Made by a program: the position numbers and the translations under genes
Shown here: positions 1 through 6,280 of the stretch, in pieces
Layout of the letters: each line of letters opens with the position of its first letter
Position numbering within the stretch: position 1 is the stretch's first letter
Source of the DNA: Candidatus Wirthbacteria bacterium CG2_30_54_11
GTDB lineage: Bacteria > Patescibacteriota > CG2-30-54-11
DNA: 8,807 nucleotides
Assembly: GCA_001873755.1 (NCBI GenBank)
Contig: MNZT01000067.1
Span: forward strand, 1 to 8,807
Reading direction: 5' to 3'
Notes under the pieces: model-generated
The model's input: the letters and a program-made list of their open reading frames with translations, nothing else
Database searches by the model: none
What the model was told of the DNA's origin: nothing

Positions 1-2765
1 ACATTGGCCTGGGGAGTGCTGCCGATGGGCGGAAGTATGATACCGGCCACGACCGAACTGAGCAGGGTGAAATCTCCGGCATCAGTTTCACCGGACGCGT
101 TGAGCGCCTGGTTCCTGTCAGCTGGCGATGCATAGACCGAGCCGGCAGGAGCAGAGACGCTGATGCGGCAGGTATTCCCAGGAACACCATCGCCGAGGAC
201 CATGACGAAGATACCGTCTGCATCGGTCTCAACTGAACCGTTGGAACTGTAGCAGTTATCACCGGGACCATTGCCTGACAGATTGATACCGGCTCCGGCC
301 ACAGGAGCTGCCAGAGGGGTGAGAACCCGGCCGGTCAGATAGGCGTCACTTGCACGGATGATGGTGAAGCTGCCCTGATTGCTCTCCTGACTGTTGGCGG
401 TGACGCGGATAGAGTGGTACATATTGTCATACTGCTGACCGGTCAGGTCAAAGCTCGCCACGATCTCGGTGTCACTCCAGCTGATGATCGTTCCCTGAAC
501 GGGATCACTATAGAGAGTGACCGCTGCGTCCTGGGGCTGCGGATCACCGAAGTTCTCACCGGTGATGGTGACCGTCACATCAGATGACGAAGCAAAGCCG
601 CTAGTCGGGGAAATAGATGTGATATAGGGGTCCGTGGCCTCGACCACGGTCCCGATGGCAGTCCAGATGGGAGTCTCCGCCTGGACGCAATGCAGATCGG
701 TCGGGGTGCTGATGGTATCGCAGATACCGATCATGCGGACACGATAGGTCTGTCCGACCGGCAGATCGACACCGGTGATCTGCACAGTTCTGGTGTCCCC
801 CTCATAGTTCAACGAATTGGGGGGAGAAGAAAGAGGGATGACCGTCTGCACTCCACCCTCTTCGTAGGGAGAATACAAGGTATAGTTCGCCAGTGACTCC
901 TGCGAATAGGCAGACTGGGAAACCTGTTCGCTGAAGGTCACATACACTCCACGCGTCGATGCACTGCTTGACTCCACCTGGGGAGGGCTCGTGTCAGGGA
1001 GCATGGTGAAATCGATCGCCGAAGTATTGGCTGATACTGTCACGGAGACTGGAACCGCATCCTCTACTGCCGCATGACCATCGTAGTACTGGGATTCAAA
1101 AGTAGCGTTCATGCTCTGGTCCACTGCCCAGACGAGATAATCCCCTGCGGGCAGACCGGAGAAGCGATAGGTCTGGTCCATGAAATCCATAGTGGCGGTA
1201 TAGCTGCCTTCACCAGCCACCGGTGCTGCGGTCAGCTGGATACTCGGCTGTGGATCGGGCGTCCCACCCTCAAAACTGATTGTACCGCTGATCGCACCGC
1301 CCAGGGAAAGATGAAAATCAGCATTTGCAGTATCAGTGTTCCTGGTAGAGGCATCATTCCAGTCCAGAACGCCGACATCATTTCCCAGCAGAAAATATCG
1401 TCCCTGATAATAGGTTTCGTTCCCGAATCCGGCGCTGAGCTTGTAGCTGCTAGCCGGCACGGTAAACGAATAGGTGCCCTGGGCATCGGTCTGGGTGCCT
1501 CCGCTCGGACCCTGCCCCTGGCCGGCAAACTGTGCCATGACACTGACCGAGGCAATTCCAACTCCAGGATCCCCATCGTCGTAGACAGTGCCAGCGAACG
1601 TGATCCCCTCCTCCAGGTCAAAGTTCACGGTGGTCGTCCCATCTTCGGTGACCGAGACCTGCTGTGCGGCACCGCCGTTATAGGTCCCGTACATATGACC
1701 TTCTATCTCGCCGGGTGAACGGTACATCTCGGTGACAAAACCAACAGCGGTAGCGCTGAGCTGATAGTCACCGGTATTGAGCAGGACCGAAAATTCGCCC
1801 AGGACATCCGTCGTGGTCGACGACCCGCCTGGCCCCTGGATCGAAATAGTGGCATCAGCGATAGGAGTACCGGCCAGATCGGTCACCGTACCGCTGATGG
1901 TGCCTTGAGGCTGCCCGGGAGGAGGGTCGCTCCCACCCCCGCCGCAATCACTTGCATCCTGATTGAGATTGAGATTGGTCACCTCTCCTGCGACTACGAC
2001 CACATTGCATTTGCCTGAGCCGACCGGGTTGCCGCTCAGGTCAAGAGACTGGACCTGATAGGCTGATACCTGGCCTGGCCCTTCACCGGTCGCGAGGACT
2101 GCGATCCGCATATCCCCTGCTGACTGGGGAAATCCTTCAAATCCCTCGGTGACCCCATTGTCTTCCGAGAGGTAAATACTCCGTGTCTGAACTCCGTCAG
2201 TGACCGTGATGATCGCTGAAGCAAATGGTGTCGTCTGATCGGCCTGATAGACCGCCCCTCCTATCCATCCACCCTCAGTGGCCATATCCATCGCCTGCAC
2301 CGGAGGAGTGCCAGCTGGCTGGAGTACATCCTCCTGGGCACAGTTACCGCTCGCCATCGGACAGAGATAGAGACCAAGACCATAGGATCCTGGCGCCCCA
2401 TTGAACCGAGCGACCACGAGAGTGTCAGAGAACGTTCCCGTACCGTCCGTGGTCAACACCGGCGCATCCACCCAGCTGTCCGCCGGAGAGATCCAGGAAC
2501 TGCTGACAGAATTCCAGGTGTCTCCGACCGTCGGGTTTTCGGAGGTGAGAAGTGCCTTGTACTGATACTCAGTATCCGGTGTGAGAGAATTACCGTTCAC
2601 CAGAAACACGAACGGGTACCCGTTGGCAGCGATCTGCCGCGAGTATTCCGACAGGGAAGCACTGTAGGGCTCCGCTGCCCAGGCCGGCATCACGCCCGCC
2701 GGGATAAGTCCGCCTACCATCGAAATGATGGTGATGATGACAAAAATCTTTTTTAATACTTTCAT
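1..2765 (-). CDS. Large secreted modular Ig-like protein with carboxypeptidase-regulatory-like repeats and an IPT/TIG domain (3' end off window)
   Basis: The minus-strand frame is open for 921 codons from ATG 2765 to the left edge, so the C-terminus is missing. AGGAG lies 5 nt before the ATG. Residues 1-29 form a signal peptide (MKVLKK, a hydrophobic core, then AWA/A). Residues 30-273 are an unassigned beta-rich N-terminal region. A GGGGS-DPPPG linker follows at 275-284. Three carboxypeptidase-regulatory-like beta-sandwich repeats follow at about 288-387, 388-489 and 490-590; the 'ISGT(V/I)' strand and 'GxY/F-x-LSA' or 'LPAGDYLVWA' signatures are visible. Then come an SbsA/Big_5-like Ig region (591-705, 'VYVTFSEQVS'), an IPT/TIG domain (713-803, 'PYITSISPTSGF...ITGENFG') and another regulatory-like repeat (807-902). 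A further repeat starts at 907. The role is probably cell-surface structure or adhesion. There is no catalytic motif in the visible part, and any surface anchor would lie outside the window. The domain names come from pattern recognition and are not database-checked. Confidence 0.9.
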   Translation of the reverse strand, partial: MKVLKKIFVIITIISMVGGLIPAGVMPAWAAEPYSASLSEYSRQIAANGYPFVFLVNGNSLTPDTEYQYKALLTSENPTVGDTWNSVSSSWISPADSWVDAPVLTTDGTGTFSDTLVVARFNGAPGSYGLGLYLCPMASGNCAQEDVLQPAGTPPVQAMDMATEGGWIGGAVYQADQTTPFASAIITVTDGVQTRSIYLSEDNGVTEGFEGFPQSAGDMRIAVLATGEGPGQVSAYQVQSLDLSGNPVGSGKCNVVVVAGEVTNLNLNQDASDCGGGGSDPPPGQPQGTISGTVTDLAGTPIADATISIQGPGGSSTTTDVLGEFSVLLNTGDYQLSATAVGFVTEMYRSPGEIEGHMYGTYNGGAAQQVSVTEDGTTTVNFDLEEGITFAGTVYDDGDPGVGIASVSVMAQFAGQGQGPSGGTQTDAQGTYSFTVPASSYKLSAGFGNETYYQGRYFLLGNDVGVLDWNDASTRNTDTANADFHLSLGGAISGTISFEGGTPDPQPSIQLTAAPVAGEGSYTATMDFMDQTYRFSGLPAGDYLVWAVDQSMNATFESQYYDGHAAVEDAVPVSVTVSANTSAIDFTMLPDTSPPQVESSSASTRGVYVTFSEQVSQSAYSQESLANYTLYSPYEEGGVQTVIPLSSPPNSLNYEGDTRTVQITGVDLPVGQTYRVRMIGICDTISTPTDLHCVQAETPIWTAIGTVVEATDPYITSISPTSGFASSSDVTVTITGENFGDPQPQDAAVTLYSDPVQGTIISWSDTEIVASFDLTGQQYDNMYHSIRVTANSQESNQGSFTIIRASDAYLTGRVLTPLAAPVAGAGINLSGNGPGDNCYSSNGSVETDADGIFVMVLGDGVPGNTCRISVSAPAGSVYASPADRNQALNASGETDAGDFTLLSSVVAGIILPPIGSTPQAN

Positions 2766-2804
2766 GAATTCTCCTGACTCTTTTGATGTTTATTTTTGAC
2801 TATG

Positions 2805-2849
2805 AAAAACCCGGCTCCATCGATCAGTACGATCAGATGAGGTCCGGGG
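2805..2849 (-). terminator. Probable intrinsic terminator after the 94-residue membrane protein gene
   Basis: Read on the minus strand, CCCGG (2848-2844) pairs with CCGGG (2814-2810). Imperfect inner pairing (CATC/GATC stretches) lies between them, and TTTTT (2809-2805) follows immediately. It sits about 60 nt after the stop of the 2908-3192 gene and 40 nt before the start of the large exoprotein. It would therefore partly insulate the two genes or attenuate transcription between them. The stem is interrupted, so its strength is uncertain. Confidence 0.5.
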
Positions 2850-2907
2850 AATTGATGCCGATTGGTTGTTCTTCACACATGCATTTTTGTCTTGAAAAAC
2901 GATGAAA

Positions 2908-3192
2908 TTATGGCTGGAGCAGTCTGGCTTTGATCTGGGTGAGGTCGGCCTGGACCGCGCTGAGCCGGCTGGCCATCATGGTGAACTGCGCCTGCATCTC
3001 CAGATTGTGGTCCTCTGCGGTGGAAGCCTCTTCGAGCGCTGCTACCTTGTCTGAGAGGGTCGTCATGGACCGCTGCGCCTGGATGCCTCCCAGGAGCAGG
3101 CCTCCCAGCATCACCAGCTCCAGTACTCCTGCGGCGAGCACCAGGTGGATACATTTCACCGGCGGCTCTTTTTTCATCGCGAGATCGTTCAT
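2908..3192 (-). CDS. Small membrane protein with one transmembrane helix and a C-terminal coiled coil
   Basis: This is a 94-residue protein. A short basic N-terminus (MKKEPPVK at residues 6-13) precedes a single hydrophobic helix (about 15-37, rich in L, V, G and A). A heptad-patterned, charged segment (about 41-91) is predicted to form a coiled coil outside the membrane. The positive-inside rule places the N-terminus in the cytoplasm. ATG 3192 has GAGG 8 nt upstream and a good promoter at 3229-3257; an internal ATG at residue 6 is an alternative start. The overlapping frames on either strand lack such structure and are taken as shadows. The layout resembles small FtsL/FtsB-like or phage-spanin-like proteins, but there is no specific sequence signature and I cannot assign a function. 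Its position just upstream of the exoprotein suggests, without proving, an envelope role. Confidence 0.7.
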   Translation of the reverse strand: MNDLAMKKEPPVKCIHLVLAAGVLELVMLGGLLLGGIQAQRSMTTLSDKVAALEEASTAEDHNLEMQAQFTMMASRLSAVQADLTQIKARLLQP

Positions 3193-3228
3193 ATCATGTA
3201 CCTCGTTATTGATTAGGCGAATCTATAA

Positions 3229-3257
3229 ATTGTATCACCATAGATAAACTTATTCAA
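3229..3257 (-). promoter_or_regulatory. Sigma70-type promoter for the small membrane protein
   Basis: On the minus strand, TTGAAT (3257-3252, 4/6 to the -35 consensus) is followed after exactly 17 bp by TACAAT (3234-3229, 5/6 to the -10). Predicted initiation near 3222 leaves a leader of about 30 nt containing the GAGG ribosome site. Confidence 0.6.
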
Positions 3258-3277
3258 GGGATATGAGCATCCCATCT

Positions 3278-3301
3278 GTTATCGGCTCACCGGTTATCGG
3301 C
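3278..3301. repeat. Two direct copies of GTTATCGGC, 15 bp apart
   Basis: GTTATCGGC occurs at 3278-3286 and again at 3293-3301, within the 188-bp region between two divergent genes. The pair sits just upstream of the -35 boxes of both promoter candidates. It could be a regulator site or chance. No matching protein is known. Confidence 0.4.
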
Positions 3302-3313
3302 CCCGTTTTCCCT

Positions 3314-3341
3314 TTCACAGAACCCCTTTTCTTGGTATCAT
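3314..3341 (+). promoter_or_regulatory. Candidate promoter for the HD phosphohydrolase gene
   Basis: TTCACA (3314-3319, 5/6 to TTGACA) and TATCAT (3336-3341, 5/6 to TATAAT) are separated by 16 bp. Predicted initiation near 3348 falls inside the first copy of a tandem 10-bp repeat. Confidence 0.5.
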
Positions 3342-3343
3342 AT

Positions 3344-3363
3344 ACACCTGATCACACCTGATC
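3344..3363. repeat. Perfect tandem duplication of ACACCTGATC (2 x 10 bp)
   Basis: ACACCTGATC at 3344-3353 is repeated immediately and exactly at 3354-3363. It covers the predicted transcription start and lies 17 bp before the ATG of the HD gene. Because the period is about one helical turn, a protein bound to both copies would sit on one face of the DNA, as at an operator. It may also be a simple slippage duplication. Confidence 0.5.
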
Positions 3364-3380
3364 TAAAAGGCTCACAACGC

Positions 3381-4622
3381 ATGGATGAAAATCCGTCCGA
3401 GGCAATGGATGCCCCGATAGAAGAATACATATGGCGCGAACGGCTCGAACGCCTGGAATTCGAGACCGTCACTGAGTTGCGGGAGATCGTGCAGGAGCCG
3501 TTCTTCATACTCTGCATGAATGATACTGAATTCCTTCAGGAACTTCTCGCTCATATGGAACGTACCGCTATGATCACCGGTCTCGTCGCACGTCTGGCGC
3601 ACTGGGATGAAAGGACTACCAGGAAGGCAACCGCTGCAGCATTGGGTCATGACCTGGCCAAGCCGTGGGTGCTGGGGCCAGAACACCCTCGCGTGAGCAG
3701 GGATTTTATTCACAGCAGACGAATATTCAACATGAAAGACAGAGTGATAGTCAAATCCCATCCCTACCTGGCCATGCTATTGATCCACCAATACATCGAC
3801 CAACCTGACCTCCAGTCCAATTTCTCACAGGAAGAATGGGAAGAGATCGCTGAATTCATCGATGCTCACCATGAAATTTTTCGGTTCCCTCAAAAAGATC
3901 TCGATGGTCGAGAACGCATTGCCTATCTCCGCGACCCTCTGCATGATCTATTCTGGCAGATCGAGCAAGACGGACATTCCTATCAGGAGGCCCGGGACCG
4001 GTTGATGGTCCCTATGCTTATCCAGATCGTGGATGGCTTCGGCGCGCTGGCCGATAACCGCTCCTATCAAAACGGGAACCATCCGTACAGTCCGGAAGAG
4101 ATACTCAGAAATCGTTTCACTCCTGGCCAGATCAGAAGTTCAGTGCTGGCTTCCTTCGCCGAACACCGTCGTACTATCAAAACACGTTCAAACCCTGTGA
4201 GCCCCACTGCCAGCGGACCTATTGACGGATCCAGTTGCTTGACCGGAGGGGCAGAGGGGATGACTCTGGACCAAATCGTAGCCGACCTCTGCGACACCCT
4301 GCATCTTCTCGTTGAGCACACCATAGCCGTCTACTCTCGATCACAGGGAATGACGATGATCAGACCAGAATCGCTCCAGAACAGAGAAGAACAAACCCAG
4401 ACCCTGCAGGAAATGAAGAAGGCAGCCTGGGCTGACTGGCTGAATCAGGCACATCGACAGAGACGGGCTTTGACCATACACTATACGCCCGAACTGTACC
4501 TCCGTGGCGGCGAATGCGATCGCGCTCACCTGAGACTGAAATGCAAAGATGAAATGACCCTCGCTCTCCTCCAGGTATTTCATGACAAGGCTCTCCGCGC
4601 TTCAGGGTATACTACCGGCTGA
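3381..4622 (+). CDS. HD-GYP-like metal-dependent phosphohydrolase with a C-terminal extension
   Basis: This is a 413-residue soluble protein with no signal peptide. The HD-GYP-type metal ligands appear in order: H58, H90-D91 ('LGHDLAK' with K94), H127-P128, H163-H164 and D218 in 'DGFGALADNRSY', which matches the family 'D-x-FDAL-x-x-x-RPY' block. The GYP loop itself is absent: 'HHEIFRF...DLDG' replaces 'HHERWDGxGYP'. HD-GYP proteins hydrolyse cyclic dinucleotides such as c-di-GMP; without GYP the substrate could differ. Residues 291-413 form an unassigned helical C-terminal region, preceded by a Ser/Pro/Gly-rich linker (270-290). There is no receiver, PAS or other sensor domain. The start is ATG 3381 with AAAGG 10 nt upstream, a rather long spacing. 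The stop is TGA. The family call is from visible motifs; the exact activity is inferred. Confidence 0.72.
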   Translation: MDENPSEAMDAPIEEYIWRERLERLEFETVTELREIVQEPFFILCMNDTEFLQELLAHMERTAMITGLVARLAHWDERTTRKATAAALGHDLAKPWVLGPEHPRVSRDFIHSRRIFNMKDRVIVKSHPYLAMLLIHQYIDQPDLQSNFSQEEWEEIAEFIDAHHEIFRFPQKDLDGRERIAYLRDPLHDLFWQIEQDGHSYQEARDRLMVPMLIQIVDGFGALADNRSYQNGNHPYSPEEILRNRFTPGQIRSSVLASFAEHRRTIKTRSNPVSPTASGPIDGSSCLTGGAEGMTLDQIVADLCDTLHLLVEHTIAVYSRSQGMTMIRPESLQNREEQTQTLQEMKKAAWADWLNQAHRQRRALTIHYTPELYLRGGECDRAHLRLKCKDEMTLALLQVFHDKALRASGYTTG

Positions 4623-4642
4623 ACCTCAGGCACATCGATGAC

Positions 4643-4671
4643 TTGCGATTACGTGCCGATAGTTCTATGAT
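4643..4671 (+). promoter_or_regulatory. Candidate promoter for the frameshifted 4711 gene
   Basis: TTGCGA (4643-4648, 4/6) and TATGAT (4666-4671, 5/6) are separated by 17 bp in the 88-bp gap after the HD gene. Predicted initiation lies about 30 nt before the AAAAGG ribosome site (4699-4704). The gene may therefore be transcribed independently of the HD gene, although no strong terminator separates them. Confidence 0.45.
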
Positions 4672-4710
4672 TCCGGCGTACTTCCTGATTTATCATACAA
4701 AAGGTGCACG

Positions 4711-5121
4711 ATGCAGATCACTACTGCCGAAGAACGAGTGTTTGTATTCAAGGAGCAGATCTCTCAGGAGCAGTCCGAGGGGCGCGCCTGGGGACGCAAG
4801 ATCGATGCCTTCGGAGCCTTTACCAAAATGGCCAGTTTCCTACAGAAGCCGAAGGACGATGACTTCGAAATGATCTACAAGGAGCACCGCTACCAGCCCT
4901 TCTGGCATGTAGTGTGTCGGGCGACGTATGACTACGAACGCAAAAGCTCGTTCGTGATTGCCGTAACCAAGGCCGAAGTGAAGTCGGTCACGATCGAAGG
5001 AGCTGAACATCAGGTAGAAGCTCAGCGGGTGACAGTCTCCGGTATTGAGCACTGCCGCGAGGACCTGACCCAACAGGAGTTCGTCGACGGCATCAGCGCC
5101 GCGCAACGCCGGACTGCATGA
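4711..5121 (+). CDS. Uncharacterised conserved-looking protein, N-terminal part (frame broken by a downstream frameshift)
   Basis: This frame encodes 136 residues from ATG 4711, with AAAAGG at an ideal 6-nt spacing. No signal peptide or transmembrane helix is visible. The notable block is at residues 56-82: 'YKEHRYQPFWHVVC' followed by an aromatic and basic strand. 'EHC' at 113-115 is a second Cys/His spot, so a metal site is conceivable. The last residues before the TGA at 5119 (AAQRRTA) look out of frame. Protein-like sequence continues in the +1 frame from about 5114 (LHDYFKFQSEEIAQEK) with no start codon of its own. The two frames therefore almost certainly encode a single protein of about 282 residues. 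I do not recognise the family. The split is either a real mutation, a recoding event or a sequence error. Confidence 0.65.
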   Translation: MQITTAEERVFVFKEQISQEQSEGRAWGRKIDAFGAFTKMASFLQKPKDDDFEMIYKEHRYQPFWHVVCRATYDYERKSSFVIAVTKAEVKSVTIEGAEHQVEAQRVTVSGIEHCREDLTQQEFVDGISAAQRRTA

Positions 5122-5224
5122 CTATTTCAAATTCCAGTCCGAAGAGATCGCCCAGGAAAAAGTCGCCGGATTTGCCCCGAAGGGAACCATCGTCGTACCC
5201 CCGACCACCAAGGCATCCACCATC

Positions 5225-5683
5225 GTGAGAGAAGTACTTTCAGGTCTCATCAAAGGCATATCGGCCGACAAGATACATGAAGAAACCGTCGAGATAGAAC
5301 ATATTGACCTCTACTATCGTCCGGTCTATGCCTTCCAGTACCGCTGGAAGTCCAAAGCCAAGGACGCCATCCTCGAATGCGATGCCCTGACCGGCAAACT
5401 CCAGATCGGCGAAAGCACCTTCCAGCAGTACATGGGCAAGATGCTCGATCCCGGCTTCCTGTTCGACGTCGGTATGGAAGCACTCTACCTCATCGTGCCC
5501 GGCGGCGGTCTGGTCGCCAAACTCGCCCAGAAGGGTATACAGGTAACCAAAAAAAATAACCTCCTATCAATCCCGATGAAACGAACCCCTTTGCTTGAGC
5601 GAAGGGGTTCGTTTGGTCACGGAGCGGTACCAAAACAAGGTGCACTAATTCAAGGCTACAAACACTTTATCCATCACCTGTGA
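5225..5683 (+). CDS. C-terminal part of the frameshifted uncharacterised protein (annotated GTG start is artificial)
   Basis: Coding-like sequence in this frame begins near 5114, well before GTG 5225, which has only a weak AAGG 11 nt upstream. The frame is open back to a TGA at 5066. Residues 23-59 contain 'IDLYYRPVYAFQYRWKSKAKD...LTGK', which echoes 'RYQPFWHVVCRATYDYERK' of the N-terminal half and suggests an internal duplication. Residues 75-100 are hydrophobic and glycine-rich ('LYLIVPGGGLVAKL'). After 'GIQVTKK' the frame passes an A8 run (5549-5556), crosses a perfect terminator-like hairpin and overlaps the end of the convergent kinase gene, so the last 42 or so residues are probably not real. 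A one-base shift at the A8 run gives TAA at 5557-5559, the likelier natural end. Confidence 0.55.
   Translation: MREVLSGLIKGISADKIHEETVEIEHIDLYYRPVYAFQYRWKSKAKDAILECDALTGKLQIGESTFQQYMGKMLDPGFLFDVGMEALYLIVPGGGLVAKLAQKGIQVTKKNNLLSIPMKRTPLLERRGSFGHGAVPKQGALIQGYKHFIHHL
5579..5614. terminator. Likely bidirectional terminator between convergent genes
   Basis: AAACGAACCCCTT (5579-5591) is the exact reverse complement of AAGGGGTTCGTTT (5602-5614). Pairing continues inward through T-G, G-C and C-G to a TTGA loop, giving a stem of 16 pairs. The A3/T3 ends provide only short U-tracts in either direction. It lies 20 nt after the TAA at 5557-5559 and 31 nt after the stop of the convergent kinase gene, the usual place for a shared terminator. 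Confidence 0.6.
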
Positions 5684-6169
5684 CGGCGTAAGCCGGGTCG
5701 TATCAACCACGAGGTCGTAGTATCTCCGGTCAAAGAAGTCGAATGGATACATCCTGTGCATCTTTTCGATCCAGGAATCTTCTTTCCTGATCAGTCGTTT
5801 CCTTTGCACCTCGCTGGAAGTCCCCTCGCGAAAGGCTGCCCGTGCCACACGGACCGCCTCATCGGCAGTAAGCAGGACTTTCAACGTCCCCGGCAGGGGT
5901 TCATCGATGTGGCCGTACACCCTGGCGTCGATGACGATGTGGTCAGATGTGGTCAACAGCAGCCGTACCCGTTCGTCGATCTCGCGACTGATATCGCCGC
6001 TTTGCGCATCGATCTGGTCAGAATTCCGCAAATTGAAGCGATGCAGATAGTCGCGGATATAGAGGCTCATGGAAAAAGTCGACCAGTTGAGCGCCTTCTG
6101 CAGGTCCCAGAACAGGGTGGTCTTGCCGCAACAGCGTCTGCCACAGAGGATGATCTTGGAATAGTTCAT
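5645..6169 (-). CDS. Cytidylate-kinase-like P-loop nucleoside/nucleotide kinase
   Basis: This is a 174-residue cytosolic protein. The Walker A motif is GRRCCGKT (10-17, with K16), on a first strand 'KIILCG'. A Walker-B-like strand 'HIVIDARV' (77-83, D81) follows. A basic LID-like stretch 'QRKRLIRKEDSW' (122-133) comes next. The C-terminal 'YPFDFFDRRYYDLVVDTTRLTPSQV' region matches the end of CMP-kinase/AAA_17 proteins (D-x-x-x-YDLVxDT-x-x-L-x-x-x-x-V). It probably transfers phosphate from ATP to a nucleotide or similar small substrate. The standard CMP-binding signatures are not clear, so a paralogue with another substrate is possible. It is shorter than typical Cmk (about 220 residues), closer to archaeal-type kinases. 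The start is ATG 6169 with a weak AGG 5 nt upstream. It lies 159 bp downstream of the FecR gene and may or may not share its transcript. The stop is TAG. Confidence 0.75.
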   Translation of the reverse strand: MNYSKIILCGRRCCGKTTLFWDLQKALNWSTFSMSLYIRDYLHRFNLRNSDQIDAQSGDISREIDERVRLLLTTSDHIVIDARVYGHIDEPLPGTLKVLLTADEAVRVARAAFREGTSSEVQRKRLIRKEDSWIEKMHRMYPFDFFDRRYYDLVVDTTRLTPSQVMDKVFVALN

Positions 6170-6225
6170 GAGGGCCTGGTTTCTAGGAGGCTAAGCGGTT
6201 TCTGGTCGGATGGATAACTAAATAA

Positions 6226-6252
6226 ATTGTAGACCTTTTTGCGAACGAACAA
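6226..6252 (-). promoter_or_regulatory. Weak candidate promoter for the kinase gene
   Basis: On the minus strand TTGTTC (6252-6247) and TACAAT (6231-6226, 5/6 to the -10) are only 15 bp apart, shorter than ideal. A separate promoter for the kinase is possible but poorly supported. Confidence 0.25.
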
Positions 6253-6280
6253 AATGCCCGAGGAGGGACGCCTTCCAAAT

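Noticed and set aside
1074..1718. 214-residue plus-strand open frame, with further frames at 690-896 and 1232-1621
   Set aside because: They lie opposite or within the exoprotein gene, whose frame is open for 921 codons with coherent domains. Their translations have no domain logic.
2873..3247. Overlapping frames at 2873-3154 (minus) and 2930-3247 (plus)
   Set aside because: They are low-complexity Arg/Ser/Gly/Pro translations and shadows of the 94-residue membrane protein, which has the promoter, ribosome site and terminator.
3372..4583. Minus-strand frames at 3372-3761, 4067-4324 and 4341-4583
   Set aside because: They are antisense to the HD phosphohydrolase, with no motifs or ribosome sites.
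4629..4657. GGCAC/GTGCC inverted repeat after the HD gene as a terminator
   Set aside because: There are only five pairs, the loop is 19 nt and no T-tract follows.
4711..5121. TGA read as glycine, which would extend the first half through the stop at 5119
   Set aside because: Reading on in that frame gives an arginine/proline-rich shadow, while the +1 frame gives good protein. The 921-codon exoprotein also never uses TGA.
5560..5565. AGGAGG on the minus strand, a perfect Shine-Dalgarno sequence
   Set aside because: No start codon or open frame follows at a usable distance; it lies between two convergent genes.
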